A stretch of 64,000 bases of DNA from Zoogloea sp. LCSB751 (GTDB taxonomy: Bacteria > Pseudomonadota > Gammaproteobacteria > Burkholderiales > Rhodocyclaceae). Both the position numbers and the translations under genes were made by a program. Numbering within the stretch: position 1 is the first letter of the stretch; each line of letters opens with the position of its first letter. Below are positions 1-12,263 of this stretch, piece after piece. The stretch spans positions 1 through 64,000 of the forward strand of contig NZ_MWUM01000012.1 in assembly GCF_002028455.1 (NCBI RefSeq), in the 5' to 3' direction. The notes under the pieces are model-generated. The model searched no databases and was not told the DNA's origin. It worked only from the letters and a program-made list of their open reading frames with translations.

Positions 1-44
1 AGCTCGAGGCGATCTTTCCGAAGGACAGGGACGAGGACGCATGA
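1..44 (+). CDS. IS3-type transposase OrfA, C-terminal tail (partial)
   Basis: Only the last 13 codons are in the window (in-frame residues LEAIFPKDRDEDA, stop TGA at 42-44). The stop overlaps the ATG of the next gene in an ATGA arrangement. That is how the two frames of many IS3-family elements are joined, so this is read as the end of the helix-turn-helix OrfA subunit. The identification rests on position and overlap, not on recognised motifs. Confidence 0.5.
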   Translation, partial: LEAIFPKDRDEDA

Positions 45-1132
45 TCGGCCTGGAAGATCGCCGGATGAAGGTCCGGAACATCGAGGCGGCGCAGCGTGCC
101 GGGGCGCGTCTTGACGCAGCCTGCACGGTGGCGGGCATCACGCTGCGTACGCTGCAGCGCTGGAAACGGGAGGCGGGCCTCGTGCGCGGCGACCTCAGAC
201 CGGCAACCCTGCGCCCGCGTCCTGCCCATGCTCTCACCGAGGTGGAGCGTCGTGCGGTGCTGCAGGTGGCCAACGAGGCGCGCTTTGCCGATCTGCCGCC
301 GGCGCGCATCGTCCCGATGCTGGCCGATGAAGGCGTCTATCTGGCCAGCGAATCGACCTTCCACCGCGTCCTGCGCGAGGCGGGCCAGACGACTCACCGG
401 GGCCGCGCCAAAGCGCCGACGGCTTCCCGCCCGCCGAGCACCCACATCGCCACGGCACCACGCCAGGTGTGGTGCTGGGACATGACCTATCTGCCGGCTA
501 CGGTGGCCGGGCGCTGGTTCCATCTGTATCTGATTCTGGATCTCTACAGCCGCAAGATCGTTGGCTGGGAGGTGCATGAAACCGATGCCGCGGAGCACGC
601 CGCCCATCTGGTACGTCGAACGGCGCTGGCGGAAGGGATTGCCGCTTTGGCCGACAAGCCTGTCCTGCACGGCGACAACGGCGCGACGCTCAAGGCCACC
701 ACGGTGCTGGCGATGCTCCACTGGCTGGGCATCAAGCCCTCCTACTCGCGGCCCCGGGTCAGCGACGACAACGCCTACGCCGAAGCGCTGTTCCGCACGG
801 CCAAGTACCGACCGGAGTTTCCGGTGCGGGGCTTCGCGGATCTGGAGGCCGCCCGATCCTGGGCCAGCGGTTTCGTGCACTGGTACAACGTCGAGCATCG
901 CCACAGCGGCATCCGCTACGTGAGCCCAGCACAGCGCCATGATGGAGAAGATCACGCGATCCTCGCTGCCCGCGACGCGGTGTATGCCGCAGCTCGAGAG
1001 CGCCATCCGGCCCGGTGGTCCGGCCCGATACGCGACTGGTCGCCCATCGGCGCCGTGACCCTCAATCCGGAACGGGATGCGGTCATTGCGACAGCAACAG
1101 GTGAAGCGAATAGACAGCCATTGGCTGCATGA
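41..1132 (+). mobile_element. IS3-family transposase OrfB (DDE integrase catalytic subunit)
   Basis: A 363-residue protein with an N-terminal helical/HTH-like region (residues about 15-110) and an rve-type integrase core from about 135. The DDE triad is readable: Asp in WCWDMTYLP, Asp in LHGDNGA, and Glu in DDNAYAEALFRTAKY, with the conserved HWYNVEHRHSGI block afterwards. It would cut and join IS ends together with OrfA, which ends in an ATGA overlap at 41-44. The frame is full length, so it could be active. The left end of the element lies outside the window. The right end is probably between 1133 and about 1160, but no matching left repeat can be seen here to prove it. Confidence 0.9.
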
Positions 1133-1831
1133 ATCAGGCGACAACTATCTTGACGCGCGCCGGGTATTTCCAGGTATTCGTCGGGCAGCTCCACTTCATG
1201 CACCGGGTGCCCTGGTAGCTGGCCGAGAGGTCGCATAAACGGATTGCTTGTCCGCGCCCCGAGAACGCGTTCTCTTCTTCTTCCAAGCATCAAGAATTAC
1301 GCAACGTTCCAGCGGCATAAGCCAAGACCAACCGCTCGCTGCGGCACTGAAGCACAATGGAGGCTGTTCCGCCCCTATGAAATGTGGGCATACTGGCCTC
1401 ATATTGGTTAGGTATAGCACAGGCCGATTGAGGCGCAAGGCACCTGCAACGGCGATGGTTCGGCGTGACCGACATTCAGGCCGGAGATGGAAGAACGGGC
1501 CCCACGCTGCATTGGTGAAGACTGACGCCAGGCAGGCCTCGGGTCGCTCGCACCGCGAGTTCCACCTCATCCGAGGATGTTTCCACCAGCGTGCATGCGC
1601 CATGCTGGGCGAAATGCAATTGCCATGATCGCCGACTGGCGGCAGAAGGCTTCGGACTTGTCGCCCATCTTGATGGCCTTGCGGCGCTCGTCGGCGGAAA
1701 GAAAGTAAAACCGGCCTGACGGCCGGTCATTGGCTAATGATGCTTGACGGGGAAACCGTCAGGCGGAGCACGAAGGCTCGATATTGCGTACTGGAGAGCC
1801 CCAACTCCGGGTGGTAGGCCATATTGGCGAA
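1133..1831. other. Gene-poor stretch beside the IS, containing gene fragments
   Basis: No convincing intact gene lies in these 699 bases. Two short minus-strand stretches read like pieces of real proteins. One at about 1159-1218 contains HEVELPDEYLEIPG and abuts the probable IS right end. The other, about 1613-1705, contains SADERRKAIKMGDKSEAFCR, has no start codon and soon hits a stop. I do not recognise either family. Frames of 120-135 codons on both strands between 1196 and 1628 lack recognisable motifs and oppose each other. The stretch is best read as a junction scarred by transposition. Confidence 0.5.
1704..1727 (-). terminator. Rho-independent terminator
   Basis: A perfect 7-bp stem (ACCGGCC/GGCCGGT, loop TGAC) is followed on the minus strand by TTTTAC. 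It lies about 105 bases past the stop of the VOC gene and is its likely terminator. Confidence 0.6.
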
Positions 1832-2245
1832 TTATTCTGGCAAATGGCAAACCGCTTCGATGTTGTTGCCTTCCGGGTCAATTACAAACGCGCCGTAGTA
1901 GTTTGCGTGATAGTCCGGTCGAAGCCCTGGTTCACCATTGCATTTCCCGCCAGCGGCGATGGCTGCCTTGTAAAAAGCATCGACTTGCGCACGATTTTCT
2001 GCTCGCCAGGCGAGGTGGCAACCGGACGTAGCTGCCGGGCCGCCGTAGGGTGAAGGCCCGTCGATGAACCATACATCGGCTTTTTTGCCATCAGGCTCGG
2101 ATACGTCTGGATAGGCAAATCCCAGGATGTTCGAGCCGTATTGGCCTTCGAAACATACGCTGTAACCCAGCGGCTCCAGGGCAGCGCTATAAAACGCCTT
2201 GGCGCGGGCGATATCGATAACGCGGAATGTCATGTGGTCAAGCAT
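1832..2245 (-). CDS. VOC (glyoxalase/bleomycin-resistance fold) family protein
   Basis: A 137-residue single-domain VOC protein. The N-terminus (MLDHMTFRVIDIARAKAFY) has the usual first beta strand and the his-containing motif. The C-terminus NYYGAFVIDPEGNNIEAVCH carries the typical D-P-x-G-N-x-E metal-ligand strand. Proteins of this type bind a divalent metal and act on small electrophiles, thiol adducts or drugs; the substrate cannot be told. The ATG at 2245 is chosen because AGGAG sits 7 bases before it; an in-frame start at 2278 has no such site. It stands alone between the IS debris and ssb, and a striking palindrome lies about 55 bases upstream (2287-2314). Confidence 0.85.
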   Translation of the reverse strand: MLDHMTFRVIDIARAKAFYSAALEPLGYSVCFEGQYGSNILGFAYPDVSEPDGKKADVWFIDGPSPYGGPAATSGCHLAWRAENRAQVDAFYKAAIAAGGKCNGEPGLRPDYHANYYGAFVIDPEGNNIEAVCHLPE

Positions 2246-2286
2246 GCAGGATCTCCTGAAATTGAATCGACGTGCCATAGCGTACC

Positions 2287-2314
2287 ATTAAACTGTATTT
2301 ATATACAGTTTAAT
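2287..2314. promoter_or_regulatory. 28-bp palindrome matching the LexA box core
   Basis: Two 12-bp arms are perfectly complementary around a 4-bp centre. The core is CTGT-N8-ACAG (2293-2308), the spacing and half-sites of the LexA box of enterics and betaproteobacteria. It is much more AT-rich than its surroundings. On the minus strand it lies where the promoter of the VOC gene should be, centred about 55 bases before the start codon. It may equally be the operator of another dimeric repressor, since VOC proteins are not standard SOS genes. Confidence 0.6.
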
Positions 2315-2424
2315 ACCAGAGACTTAAATCATTTCAGGGCGACTACACCGCAGCGGGATAACTACCGGAGCCTGCAGCACCTTGAACCCGGAATTTCTGG
2401 CCTTCCCTCACGACAGACAGGCGA

Positions 2425-2463
2425 TAAAAAACCCGGGCGGCGCACTGGCCAACCCGGGTTTCT
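2425..2463 (-). terminator. Rho-independent terminator of ssb
   Basis: Arms AAACCCGGG (2429-2437) and CCCGGGTTT (2453-2461) pair perfectly, and the minus strand continues with a run of six T. It begins 26 bases after the ssb stop codon. Confidence 0.85.
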
Positions 2464-2488
2464 GCAATCCCTTGGAGGGAGGGGCTTG

Positions 2489-3124
2489 CTAAAACGGGAT
2501 GTCGTCGTCGAAGCCGCCGAAATCGTTGCCGCCGGCCGGACGCTGGGGCGCCGACGGGGCGCTGGGGGCCGGGGCGGAACCACCACCGCCGAAGCCGCCA
2601 CCGCTGTTGCTGCCGCCGCCGTAGGAGCCGCCGCCACCGCCGTAGTTGCCGCCGCTGTCACGGCCACCACCGTAATTGCCACCACCGCCGCCACCGCTGT
2701 CACGGTTACCGCCACCGTAGTTGCCAGCCGGGCGGCCGCCACCGAAGCCACCTTCGTTGCGGGCCGACTCGTCGCCGCCGCCCATGCCCTGACGGCTGCC
2801 GAGCATCTTCATCTCGTCGGCGCGGATTTCGGTGGTGTAGCGGTCCTGACCATCCTTGTCCTGCCACTTGCGGGTGCGCAGGGAGCCCTCCACATACACC
2901 TGGCTGCCCTTGCGCAGGTATTGCCCGGCGATCTCGGCAAGCTTGCCGAAGAACACCACGCGGTGCCATTCGGTGGCCTCGCGCTTCTCACCGCTGGCCT
3001 TGTCGCGCCAGGTGTCGGTGGTGGCGAGGGTGATGTTGCAGATCGCGTCGCCGCTCGGGGCGTAACGGGTTTCCGGGTCTTTGCCGAGGTTTCCGACAAG
3101 AATCACTTTGTTGACCGAAGCCAT
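2489..3124 (-). CDS. ssb: Single-stranded DNA-binding protein
   Basis: Coats single-stranded DNA during replication, repair and recombination and recruits partners through its C-terminal tip. The N-terminal OB fold (about residues 1-110, starting [20 protein letters not shown]) is canonical. A long Gly/Asn/Ser-rich linker follows (about 115-200), ending in the acidic tip DDDIPF. At 211 residues it is longer than E. coli SSB because of the glycine repeats. The start has AGGAG closely upstream. It lies just after an MFS gene and near divergent uvrA, a common betaproteobacterial arrangement of repair genes. No LexA-type box is visible directly upstream. Confidence 0.97.
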   Translation of the reverse strand: MASVNKVILVGNLGKDPETRYAPSGDAICNITLATTDTWRDKASGEKREATEWHRVVFFGKLAEIAGQYLRKGSQVYVEGSLRTRKWQDKDGQDRYTTEIRADEMKMLGSRQGMGGGDESARNEGGFGGGRPAGNYGGGNRDSGGGGGGNYGGGRDSGGNYGGGGGSYGGGSNSGGGFGGGGSAPAPSAPSAPQRPAGGNDFGGFDDDIPF

Positions 3125-3157
3125 ATGTCTCTCCTGAAAATTCTGTAGGGCTGCCGC

Positions 3158-4354
3158 TTAGGCCGTTGCCACCTGGCGGCGAGCTGGCGCCGGCATGCTG
3201 GAGGCGAGGATCAGCCAGGCCACCGCGAGGCCGCCGCCAAGCAGCGACACCGCACCGGGGCCGACGTGCTGGGCCAGCCAGCCACCCAGCGCACCGCCGA
3301 GGAACAGGCCGATGGACTGCAGCGTGTTGTAGATGCCCAGCGCCGTGCCCTTGGCATGCGGCGGGGCGATCTTGGAAATCCACGAGGGTTGGGTCGCCTC
3401 CAGCACATTGAAGGCGACGAAGAACAAGGTCAGCAGGATGGCCAGCGGCCACATGCCGGCGTTGCCCTCGAAATACAGGCCGACCTGCACCGCCAGCAGC
3501 AGCGCGATGGCGGAGTTGAAGACGGTCTTCATGGCGCCCTTCTTCTCGGCGACAATCACCGCCGGCACCATCACCGTGAAGGACACCAGCACCGCCGGCA
3601 GATAGACCTTCCAGTGCTCGGCTACCGGCAGGCCGGCGTGCACGAGGCCGGCCGGTACCAGCACCCACATGGCGGTCTGCATCAGGTGCAGCGCGAAGAC
3701 GCCGAAGTTGAGGCGCATCAGCTGGCCGTTGCCGAGCACTTCGGAGAAGCGCGCGGTGGCCCGCGGCACCGGCGGTGCGGCAGGCACCACGAAGATCACG
3801 GCCAGGATGGCCAGCGCGGCCAGCCCGGCGGTGAGCCAGAACAGCCCGCTCATGCCGATCACCGAGTACAGCAGCGGCGCGGCGACCATCGAAATCGCGA
3901 AGACCAGGCCGATCGACGAACCGATCATCGCCATCACCTTGGTGCGGTGCTGGTCGCGGGTCAAGTCAGCGGCCAGCGCGGTAACCGCGGCAGAGATGGC
4001 GCCGGCGCCCTGCAGCACGCGGCCGACGACCACCGATTGCACATCCTGGGCCAGCGCCGCGACGATGCTGCCGATCACAAACAGCACCAGGCCGAAAACG
4101 ATCACCGGCTTGCGCCCGAAGCGGTCGGAGGCGGCGCCGAAGGGAATCTGCAGGAAGGCCTGGGTCAGGCCGTAGGCGCCAATGGCCATGCCGACCAAGG
4201 CCACGTTGTCGCCGCCGGGCATGCCGTGGGCGTGCACCGCGAAGACCGGCAGAATCAGGAACAGGCCCAGCATGCGCAGCGCAAAGATCGCGGCCAGCGA
4301 AACGCCGGCGCGGCGCTCGGCCGGGCTCATCTTGTCGTCAGTGGAGGAAGCCAT
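3158..4354 (-). CDS. MFS transporter (YajR-like)
   Basis: A 398-residue, 12-helix major facilitator. The loop 2-3 signature reads [13 protein letters not shown] and the TM5 region has GxxSAAxxAL-like packing motifs. The first helix [19 protein letters not shown] resembles the YajR-type drug/proton antiporters, but the C-terminal YAM domain of E. coli YajR is absent. The substrate is unknown. It is co-directional with ssb (33-base gap) and divergent from uvrA, sharing a 66-base promoter region. Confidence 0.85.
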   Translation of the reverse strand: MASSTDDKMSPAERRAGVSLAAIFALRMLGLFLILPVFAVHAHGMPGGDNVALVGMAIGAYGLTQAFLQIPFGAASDRFGRKPVIVFGLVLFVIGSIVAALAQDVQSVVVGRVLQGAGAISAAVTALAADLTRDQHRTKVMAMIGSSIGLVFAISMVAAPLLYSVIGMSGLFWLTAGLAALAILAVIFVVPAAPPVPRATARFSEVLGNGQLMRLNFGVFALHLMQTAMWVLVPAGLVHAGLPVAEHWKVYLPAVLVSFTVMVPAVIVAEKKGAMKTVFNSAIALLLAVQVGLYFEGNAGMWPLAILLTLFFVAFNVLEATQPSWISKIAPPHAKGTALGIYNTLQSIGLFLGGALGGWLAQHVGPGAVSLLGGGLAVAWLILASSMPAPARRQVATA

Positions 4355-4420
4355 GAAACGTGCTGCGTGGGGAGGGTCAAGAGGCGTATATTAACAGGTT
4401 GCCCCTGCCCACAATGCCCC

Positions 4421-7246
<2,826 letters not shown>

Positions 7247-7260
7247 AAGCCCCTCCTGCA

Positions 7261-7289
7261 GCCGCCCCCGTGCCACCGCCGGGGGCGGC
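7261..7289 (+). terminator. GC-rich hairpin after uvrA
   Basis: A perfect 10-bp stem (GCCGCCCCCG/CGGGGGCGGC) with a 9-base loop begins 14 bases after the uvrA stop. There is no T-tract, so it is a weak intrinsic terminator at best or an mRNA 3'-end stabiliser. Confidence 0.35.
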
Positions 7290-7330
7290 ATCCAGTACAC
7301 TGATCACCCGTCGTAGCTTCCCATCGCGCC

Positions 7331-8239
7331 ATGTCCGAACTCTGGTCCTCCCTCCGCCCGCAACTCGAATACCTGGCCACGCCGCTGCCGCTGGCCGCCC
7401 TCGGGCTCGCCGACGCCCACCGGGACGAGATCGCCCCGCTGCTGGTGGCCGAGCTGGAGGCGCTGGCCGCCGACCCGAGCCCGGCCCAAGCCGACGGCTA
7501 CGTACTGCATCTGTACGCGATGCTGCTCCTCGCCCGCTGGCGCGACAGCCGCGCCTACCGGCCGCTGGCCGAGCTGGGCCATCTGGACGAGAGCCAGGTG
7601 GACACCCTGTTCGGCCAACTCGTCCATGACAGCTACGGCCGCGCGCTGGCCTCCACCTGCGACGGCGACCTGGCCCCGCTCACCGCGCTGGCCGACGACG
7701 ACGGCGCCAGCCGCTGGGCCCGCGCCGCCGCGCTGGAAGCGATGAGCCTCGCCGCCCTGGAAGGCCTCACCCCCCGCGCGCCGGTGGTGGACTTCCTCGC
7801 CGACTTCGGTGCCCGCGAAGCCCAAGCCCTGCAGGACACGCCGGAACGCGGCGAGGACTTCCCGCTACTCGACGCGCTGGTCACTCACCTGGCCGACCTG
7901 GGCGCCGTCGAGCAGCTGCCGACGATCCACGAATGGTTCGCCGCCGGCCTCATCGACGACAGCTACGTGGACGCCGAACAGCTGGAGGATGACATCCGCC
8001 GCAAGCCGGCCGACGCGCTGGCCGCGTTGCGTGCCGCCGGCCACGGCCTGATCGACGACCTGCGCCCGGAGATCGCCGCCTGGCCGGACATCCACCACAT
8101 GCCGCCGGTGGCGCTGGCCCCGATTCCCCTCGGCGCGATCCGCGAGCCCATCGTCCGCGACGGCGCCAAGGTCGGCCGCAACGATCCGTGCCCGTGCGGC
8201 AGCGGCCGCAAGTACAAGAAGTGCCATGGTGCCAACTGA
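7331..8239 (+). CDS. DUF1186-type protein with C-terminal SEC-C zinc motif
   Basis: A 302-residue helical protein. Residues about 30-270 are helix-rich and resemble the DUF1186 family, a repeat-like fold of unknown function. The last 14 residues, [14 protein letters not shown], are a textbook SEC-C metal-binding motif (C-x-C-x8-C-H), as at the tail of SecA where it contacts SecB and ribosomes. In stand-alone proteins its role is unknown. It lies 84 bases after uvrA and 90 before yceH on the same strand; neither neighbour suggests a function. Confidence 0.8.
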   Translation: MSELWSSLRPQLEYLATPLPLAALGLADAHRDEIAPLLVAELEALAADPSPAQADGYVLHLYAMLLLARWRDSRAYRPLAELGHLDESQVDTLFGQLVHDSYGRALASTCDGDLAPLTALADDDGASRWARAAALEAMSLAALEGLTPRAPVVDFLADFGAREAQALQDTPERGEDFPLLDALVTHLADLGAVEQLPTIHEWFAAGLIDDSYVDAEQLEDDIRRKPADALAALRAAGHGLIDDLRPEIAAWPDIHHMPPVALAPIPLGAIREPIVRDGAKVGRNDPCPCGSGRKYKKCHGAN

Positions 8240-8329
8240 GCGCCCGCTGAGCGCCGACATCCCGCTGCCATCGGGCCGACACCCGCGCTCGGCTATCATG
8301 GCAGCCTCGCGACGAACAGGAAGCCCATC

Positions 8330-9028
8330 ATGACCGACACCACGCCCGACCTCTCCGCCGATGCCCCCGAAACCCGCGCCGGCTTCGATCTGGACGATTT
8401 CGAGGTCCGCGTGCTGGCCGTACTGATCGAGAAGTCCTTCGTCACGCCCGACACCTACCCGCTGTCGGTCAATGCGCTGGTCACCGGCTGCAACCAGCTC
8501 ACCGGCCGCGAGCCGGTGATGAGCCTGTCGGAAGCCAGCGTGCTGGCCACCCTCGACCGTCTGGCCGAGCGGGGCCTGGTCAGCCAGCGTCACCAGGCCG
8601 GCGCCCGCGTCGCCAAGTGGGAGCACCAGATCCGCCTGCGCCATTCCCTGACGCCGCCGATGCAGGCGGTGCTGGCCATCCTGATGCTGCGCGGCGCCCA
8701 GACCGTTGGCGAAATCCGCGCCCGTTGCGAACGCATGCACGCCTTCGGCAGCCCTGCAGAAGTCGAAGAAGTGCTGGAAAAACTCGGTGACAAGTACCCG
8801 CCGATGGTCATCCAGCTACCGAAGGCGCCCGGTACCAAGGAAGCCCGCTACACCCACCTGATGAGCGGCGAAGCCGCCGCCCAGCAGGGCCACAGCTTCG
8901 AGGCCGCCGAGCAGGCTGCCCCCCGCGGCAGCCGCGTCGGGGAACTCGAAGAGGAGGTTCGCCGTCTGCGTCAGCAGCTGGAATGGCTGACCAACGAGTT
9001 CGAGGAATTCCGCAAGCAGTTCCAGTGA
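8330..9028 (+). CDS. YceH family protein (DUF480)
   Basis: A 232-residue DUF480 protein made of two winged-helix domains. The N-terminal block VRVLAVLIEKSFVTPDTYPL followed by SVNALVTGCNQLTGREPVM is diagnostic. The second domain (about 105-175) contains LRGAQTVGEIRARCERMH. The tail (about 195-232) is a short coiled coil (LEEEVRRLRQQLEWL). The function is not established; the fold suggests nucleic-acid binding. The start ATG at 8330 follows AGGAAG by a few bases. Confidence 0.92.
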   Translation: MTDTTPDLSADAPETRAGFDLDDFEVRVLAVLIEKSFVTPDTYPLSVNALVTGCNQLTGREPVMSLSEASVLATLDRLAERGLVSQRHQAGARVAKWEHQIRLRHSLTPPMQAVLAILMLRGAQTVGEIRARCERMHAFGSPAEVEEVLEKLGDKYPPMVIQLPKAPGTKEARYTHLMSGEAAAQQGHSFEAAEQAAPRGSRVGELEEEVRRLRQQLEWLTNEFEEFRKQFQ

Positions 9029-9119
9029 GGGGTCCGGGTGAGGCGCGTCGGAGCCGGCTCCCGCCGCAGGCCCCGACCGCGCAGCCTTCCCCTAACATTC
9101 ATCGCCACCCGTAGAACCC

Positions 9120-9905
9120 ATGCTCGTCCATCCCCAGTTCGATCCCGTCGCCATCGCCATCGGCCCCCTCGCGGTGCGCTGGTACGGCCTGATGTACCTC
9201 GTCGCCTTCATCCTCTTCGTGGCCCTCGGCCGGGTTCATGCCCGGCGGCGGCCAGAGCTGGGCTGGGACGCGCAGCAGATCGACGACCTGCTGTTCTACG
9301 GCGTGCTCGGGGTCATCCTCGGCGGCCGGCTCGGTTACGTGCTGTTCTACAAACCGGCCTACTACCTGAGCCATCCGGCCGAGATCCTCGCCGTCTGGCA
9401 GGGCGGCATGGCCTTCCACGGCGGCTTCCTCGGCGTGCTGGTGGCCATGTGGCTGTTCGGTCGCAAGACCCACCGGCCGTGGCTGGCCGTCACCGACTTC
9501 ATCGCTCCGCTGGTGCCACTCGGACTGGCCGCCGGGCGACTCGGCAACTTCATCAACGGCGAACTGGTCGGACGCGTCACCGATGTGCCGTGGGCAATGA
9601 TCTTCCCGCAGGTGGACGCGCTGCCGCGCCATCCGTCCCAGCTCTACCAGTTTGCGCTGGAAGGCGTCAGCCTGTTCCTGATCCTGTGGTGGTTCTCGGC
9701 CAGGCCGCGCCCCCGCGGCCTGATCTCGGCGGCGTTCCTGATCGGCTACGGCATCTTCCGCTCCATCGCCGAGTTCGGCCGCGAACCGGACGATTTCCTC
9801 GGCCTGCTGACCTTCGGCATGTCGATGGGCCAGTGGCTGTCCCTGCCGATGATCCTGGCCGGCATCGGCATGGCCACGTGGGCGGTCAGGCGCGACAAGG
9901 CCTGA
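9120..9905 (+). CDS. lgt: Prolipoprotein diacylglyceryl transferase
   Basis: Inner-membrane enzyme that moves diacylglycerol from phosphatidylglycerol to the lipobox cysteine of prolipoproteins, such as Pal encoded later in this window. At 261 residues with about seven membrane helices it matches the family. The Lgt signature [14 protein letters not shown] (about 139-152) and the essential FHGGFLGVL block (about 99) are present. [23 protein letters not shown] is the usual N-terminus, confirming the start. It appears to be a single gene, with an oppositely oriented MAPEG gene just downstream. Confidence 0.97.
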   Translation: MLVHPQFDPVAIAIGPLAVRWYGLMYLVAFILFVALGRVHARRRPELGWDAQQIDDLLFYGVLGVILGGRLGYVLFYKPAYYLSHPAEILAVWQGGMAFHGGFLGVLVAMWLFGRKTHRPWLAVTDFIAPLVPLGLAAGRLGNFINGELVGRVTDVPWAMIFPQVDALPRHPSQLYQFALEGVSLFLILWWFSARPRPRGLISAAFLIGYGIFRSIAEFGREPDDFLGLLTFGMSMGQWLSLPMILAGIGMATWAVRRDKA

Positions 9906-9918
9906 AGCCCGCCGCCCT

Positions 9919-10338
9919 TCAATCCATCGGCAAGCCGGCGGCCGCCAGTCCCCAGGCGGCCAGCAACACCCCGTTGCTGAGAGCGAAGGCCGCCAGGCGG
10001 TGATAGACGTTGTTGTAGCTCAGGTGGATCAGGCTATGCACCACCCGCAGCCCCACGTAAGCCCAGGCGAGGCCCAGCTGCAGCAGTGAATGCTGGCTGG
10101 TTGCATAGCACAGCAGCCCGAGCACATAGAACAGCACCGGCAGCTCCAGCAGGTTCATGTAATTCCGGTTGGGCAGGCACACATCGGGCGGCACCCGCGT
10201 CGATTCTCCGAACCGGAAATCCGCTGCCCGGACCCGCCCGGCGAAACCGGCCCCAAGGCGCCTGACGGCGATGAGCACCAGTATCACGAAGGTCCAGGCC
10301 GCCAGGGCAAACAGGGGATAGAGTATGACAACGCGCAT
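9919..10338 (-). CDS. MAPEG family membrane protein
   Basis: A 139-residue, four-helix protein of the MAPEG superfamily (relatives of glutathione S-transferases and eicosanoid enzymes; bacterial members mostly uncharacterised). The diagnostic central helix reads [16 protein letters not shown], and the [12 protein letters not shown] block follows. The ATG at 10338 is chosen because the hydrophobic helix begins directly after it; an in-frame ATG at 10383 would add 15 non-family residues, and neither has a strong ribosome site. It is convergent with lgt and divergent from the DUF2132 gene. Confidence 0.8.
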   Translation of the reverse strand: MRVVILYPLFALAAWTFVILVLIAVRRLGAGFAGRVRAADFRFGESTRVPPDVCLPNRNYMNLLELPVLFYVLGLLCYATSQHSLLQLGLAWAYVGLRVVHSLIHLSYNNVYHRLAAFALSNGVLLAAWGLAAAGLPMD

Positions 10339-10436
10339 GGGCCGGGCGGAGCAGCACGGCCAGGCGCCGTACAAATCATCCACAATGCATTAAACATGCA
10401 GCCAGCTTAAGGAACGGCAAGCGGAATGTCCAAGAC

Positions 10437-10652
10437 ATGAACACTCAGCCCAACAACCCCCTGCATGGGATCACCCTCGAACGCATGCTGACCGAACTGG
10501 TCGACCGCTACGGCTGGGAAAGCCTCGGCGCGGCCATCCCGATCCGCTGCTTCAATGTCGCCCCCAGCATCTCGTCCAGCCTGAAATTCCTGCGTCGCAC
10601 GCCCTGGGCGCGAGCCGAAGTGGAGGCGCTCTACCTACGCGGACAAGTTTGA
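10437..10652 (+). CDS. DUF2132 (VF530-type) small protein
   Basis: A 71-residue protein with the full VF530/DUF2132 signature: [20 protein letters not shown], then [14 protein letters not shown] and [13 protein letters not shown]. The fold is a small helical, putative DNA-binding domain; its biological role is unknown. It is preceded by a 98-base divergent spacer from the MAPEG gene. An inverted repeat (GGCGAGGT...ACCTCGCC) lies in the gap that follows, without a T-tract. Confidence 0.9.
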   Translation: MNTQPNNPLHGITLERMLTELVDRYGWESLGAAIPIRCFNVAPSISSSLKFLRRTPWARAEVEALYLRGQV

Positions 10653-10754
10653 ATTTTTGCAAAGAGTGCCAAAGTTGATGGCGAGGTATGCAGAAACCAC
10701 AAATACTGCAAATCCATCACCTCGCCCGCCCTTCTCGCCGGGGATGCACCAATC

Positions 10755-12254
10755 TTGAAAATTCCCCTCCGCCACCTTGAGCGCCTGCTGCCCGTTTCGG
10801 TGGGGCTGGTCTCCCTGTGCCTGACCAGCTGGCTATGGCTGCACGAGCGGCAGGGCCTCGATGCCAGACTGCAGACCCAGTTCGATTTCAGCGTACGTCA
10901 GACCACCACCCGCATCGAACAGCGCCTGGCCGCCTGCAAACAGATGCTGCGCGGCGTCCGCGGCCTGTTCGAGGCATCGAGCCATGTCAACGACGACGAC
11001 TTTCGGCGCTATGTGAACGTGCTGACCGAGGGTGCCGACTTTGCCGGCCTGCAGATCATGGCCTACACCCCTCTCCCGGCGGGAGGTGTCAACGACAACG
11101 GCCCGCTGCCGATCGCCTATGTCGCCCCCGACACACCGGCCAACCGGTCGGCCATCGGGCGCGACATGTATGCCGACCCCCTGCGCCGCGAAGCGATGCA
11201 GCAGACGCGGGATGCCGGCATCGCCGCGATGACCCGCAAGATCGTCCTGCTGGTCAACAACGTCCCCCACCAGGCCGGCTTCGCGATGTACCAGGCCCTC
11301 TATGCTAAGGATCAGCCCATCGACAGCCCGACGGCCCGCCGCCAGGCCCTGCGCGGCTGGGTTCATGTGGCCTTCCGGCTCGAGGCGCTGATGGCCAGCC
11401 TGTACGGGGAAGGCATCCCCGGCCTCGCGCTGCGCATCTACGACGGCGATACCGCCGCGCCGGATGCCCTGATCTTCGACTCCCATCCCCAGTCGGAAGA
11501 GCAGACCGCGCCGCGCTTCACCACACTTCAGTACATCAGCTTTCCTCAGCACAACTGGACGCTGGCCATCCGCAGCACGCCGGAGTTCGAACAGCAACGC
11601 GGCTTCGGCTCGACGCGGATCATCGCCGTGGCCGGCACCAGCCTGAGCCTGCTCCTCGCCCTCCTGACCTGGCAGCTGGTCACCGGCCGCAGCCGGGCCT
11701 TCGCCCACGCCCAGGCGATGACCAGCGAGCTGCGGGAAAGCGAGGAGCGCATGCGCCACATGGCCCAGCACGACCCGCTGACCCATCTGCCCAACCGGGC
11801 CCTGTTCGCCGACCGCCTGCAGTCGGCGCTGGCCCGGGCGCGCCGCGAACGCACGCAGGCCGGCCTGATGTTCGTGGACCTGGACCGCTTCAAGCCGGTC
11901 AATGACGCCTACGGCCACGCCATCGGCGACAAGCTGCTGATCGCCGCCACCGCGCGCATGCGCGAGTGCCTGCGCGAAGCGGACACCCTGGCGCGCATGG
12001 GCGGCGACGAGTTCGTGGTGCTGCTGCCCCATATCGACGTGCCGCTCGACGCCCGACGCGTCGCCGAACGCATCCTCAGCGCCCTGTCCCACCCCTTCGA
12101 GGTGGACGGACTGCAGCTGCAGATCTCGGCCTCCATCGGCATCGGCCTGTTCCCCGATCACGGCGACGACGACGTCAGCCTGATGAAGAGCGCCGACAAC
12201 GCCATGTACCGGGCCAAGGACGAGGGACGCGCGTGCCTGGTCTTCGCCGACTGA
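10755..12254 (+). CDS. Membrane-bound diguanylate cyclase with CHASE sensor
   Basis: Makes cyclic di-GMP from two GTP. The layout is TM1 (about 10-30), a periplasmic CHASE ligand-binding domain (about 75-245), TM2 (about 287-308) and a GGDEF domain (about 335-495). The domain begins DPLTHLPNRALF and has an intact active site MGGDEFVVLL (about 414-423). The start is TTG at 10755; the nearby ATG at 10744 is out of frame and no in-frame ATG precedes TM1. No clear RxxD inhibitory site is visible just before GGDEF. CHASE domains bind small extracellular molecules, but the ligand is unknown. It is convergent with cowN. Confidence 0.93.
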   Translation: MKIPLRHLERLLPVSVGLVSLCLTSWLWLHERQGLDARLQTQFDFSVRQTTTRIEQRLAACKQMLRGVRGLFEASSHVNDDDFRRYVNVLTEGADFAGLQIMAYTPLPAGGVNDNGPLPIAYVAPDTPANRSAIGRDMYADPLRREAMQQTRDAGIAAMTRKIVLLVNNVPHQAGFAMYQALYAKDQPIDSPTARRQALRGWVHVAFRLEALMASLYGEGIPGLALRIYDGDTAAPDALIFDSHPQSEEQTAPRFTTLQYISFPQHNWTLAIRSTPEFEQQRGFGSTRIIAVAGTSLSLLLALLTWQLVTGRSRAFAHAQAMTSELRESEERMRHMAQHDPLTHLPNRALFADRLQSALARARRERTQAGLMFVDLDRFKPVNDAYGHAIGDKLLIAATARMRECLREADTLARMGGDEFVVLLPHIDVPLDARRVAERILSALSHPFEVDGLQLQISASIGIGLFPDHGDDDVSLMKSADNAMYRAKDEGRACLVFAD

Positions 12255-12263
12255 TCGCAGCGT

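Noticed and set aside
1196-1628. Opposed frames of 126 and 135 codons after the IS element
   Set aside because: Neither has a ribosome site, a family motif or protein-like composition, and they overlap each other.
2141-3148. A 335-codon plus-strand frame with Ala/Thr/Val repeats
   Set aside because: The repeats are the antisense of the Gly-rich ssb linker; ssb on the minus strand is certain.
3266-4420. A 385-codon N-terminal extension in frame with uvrA
   Set aside because: It lies antisense to the MFS gene, is Gln/His/Arg-rich, and UvrA homology begins at 4421.
10663-10740. An inverted repeat GGCGAGGT/ACCTCGCC as a terminator of the DUF2132 gene
   Set aside because: The arms are separated by about 40 bases and no T-run follows; termination is not supported.
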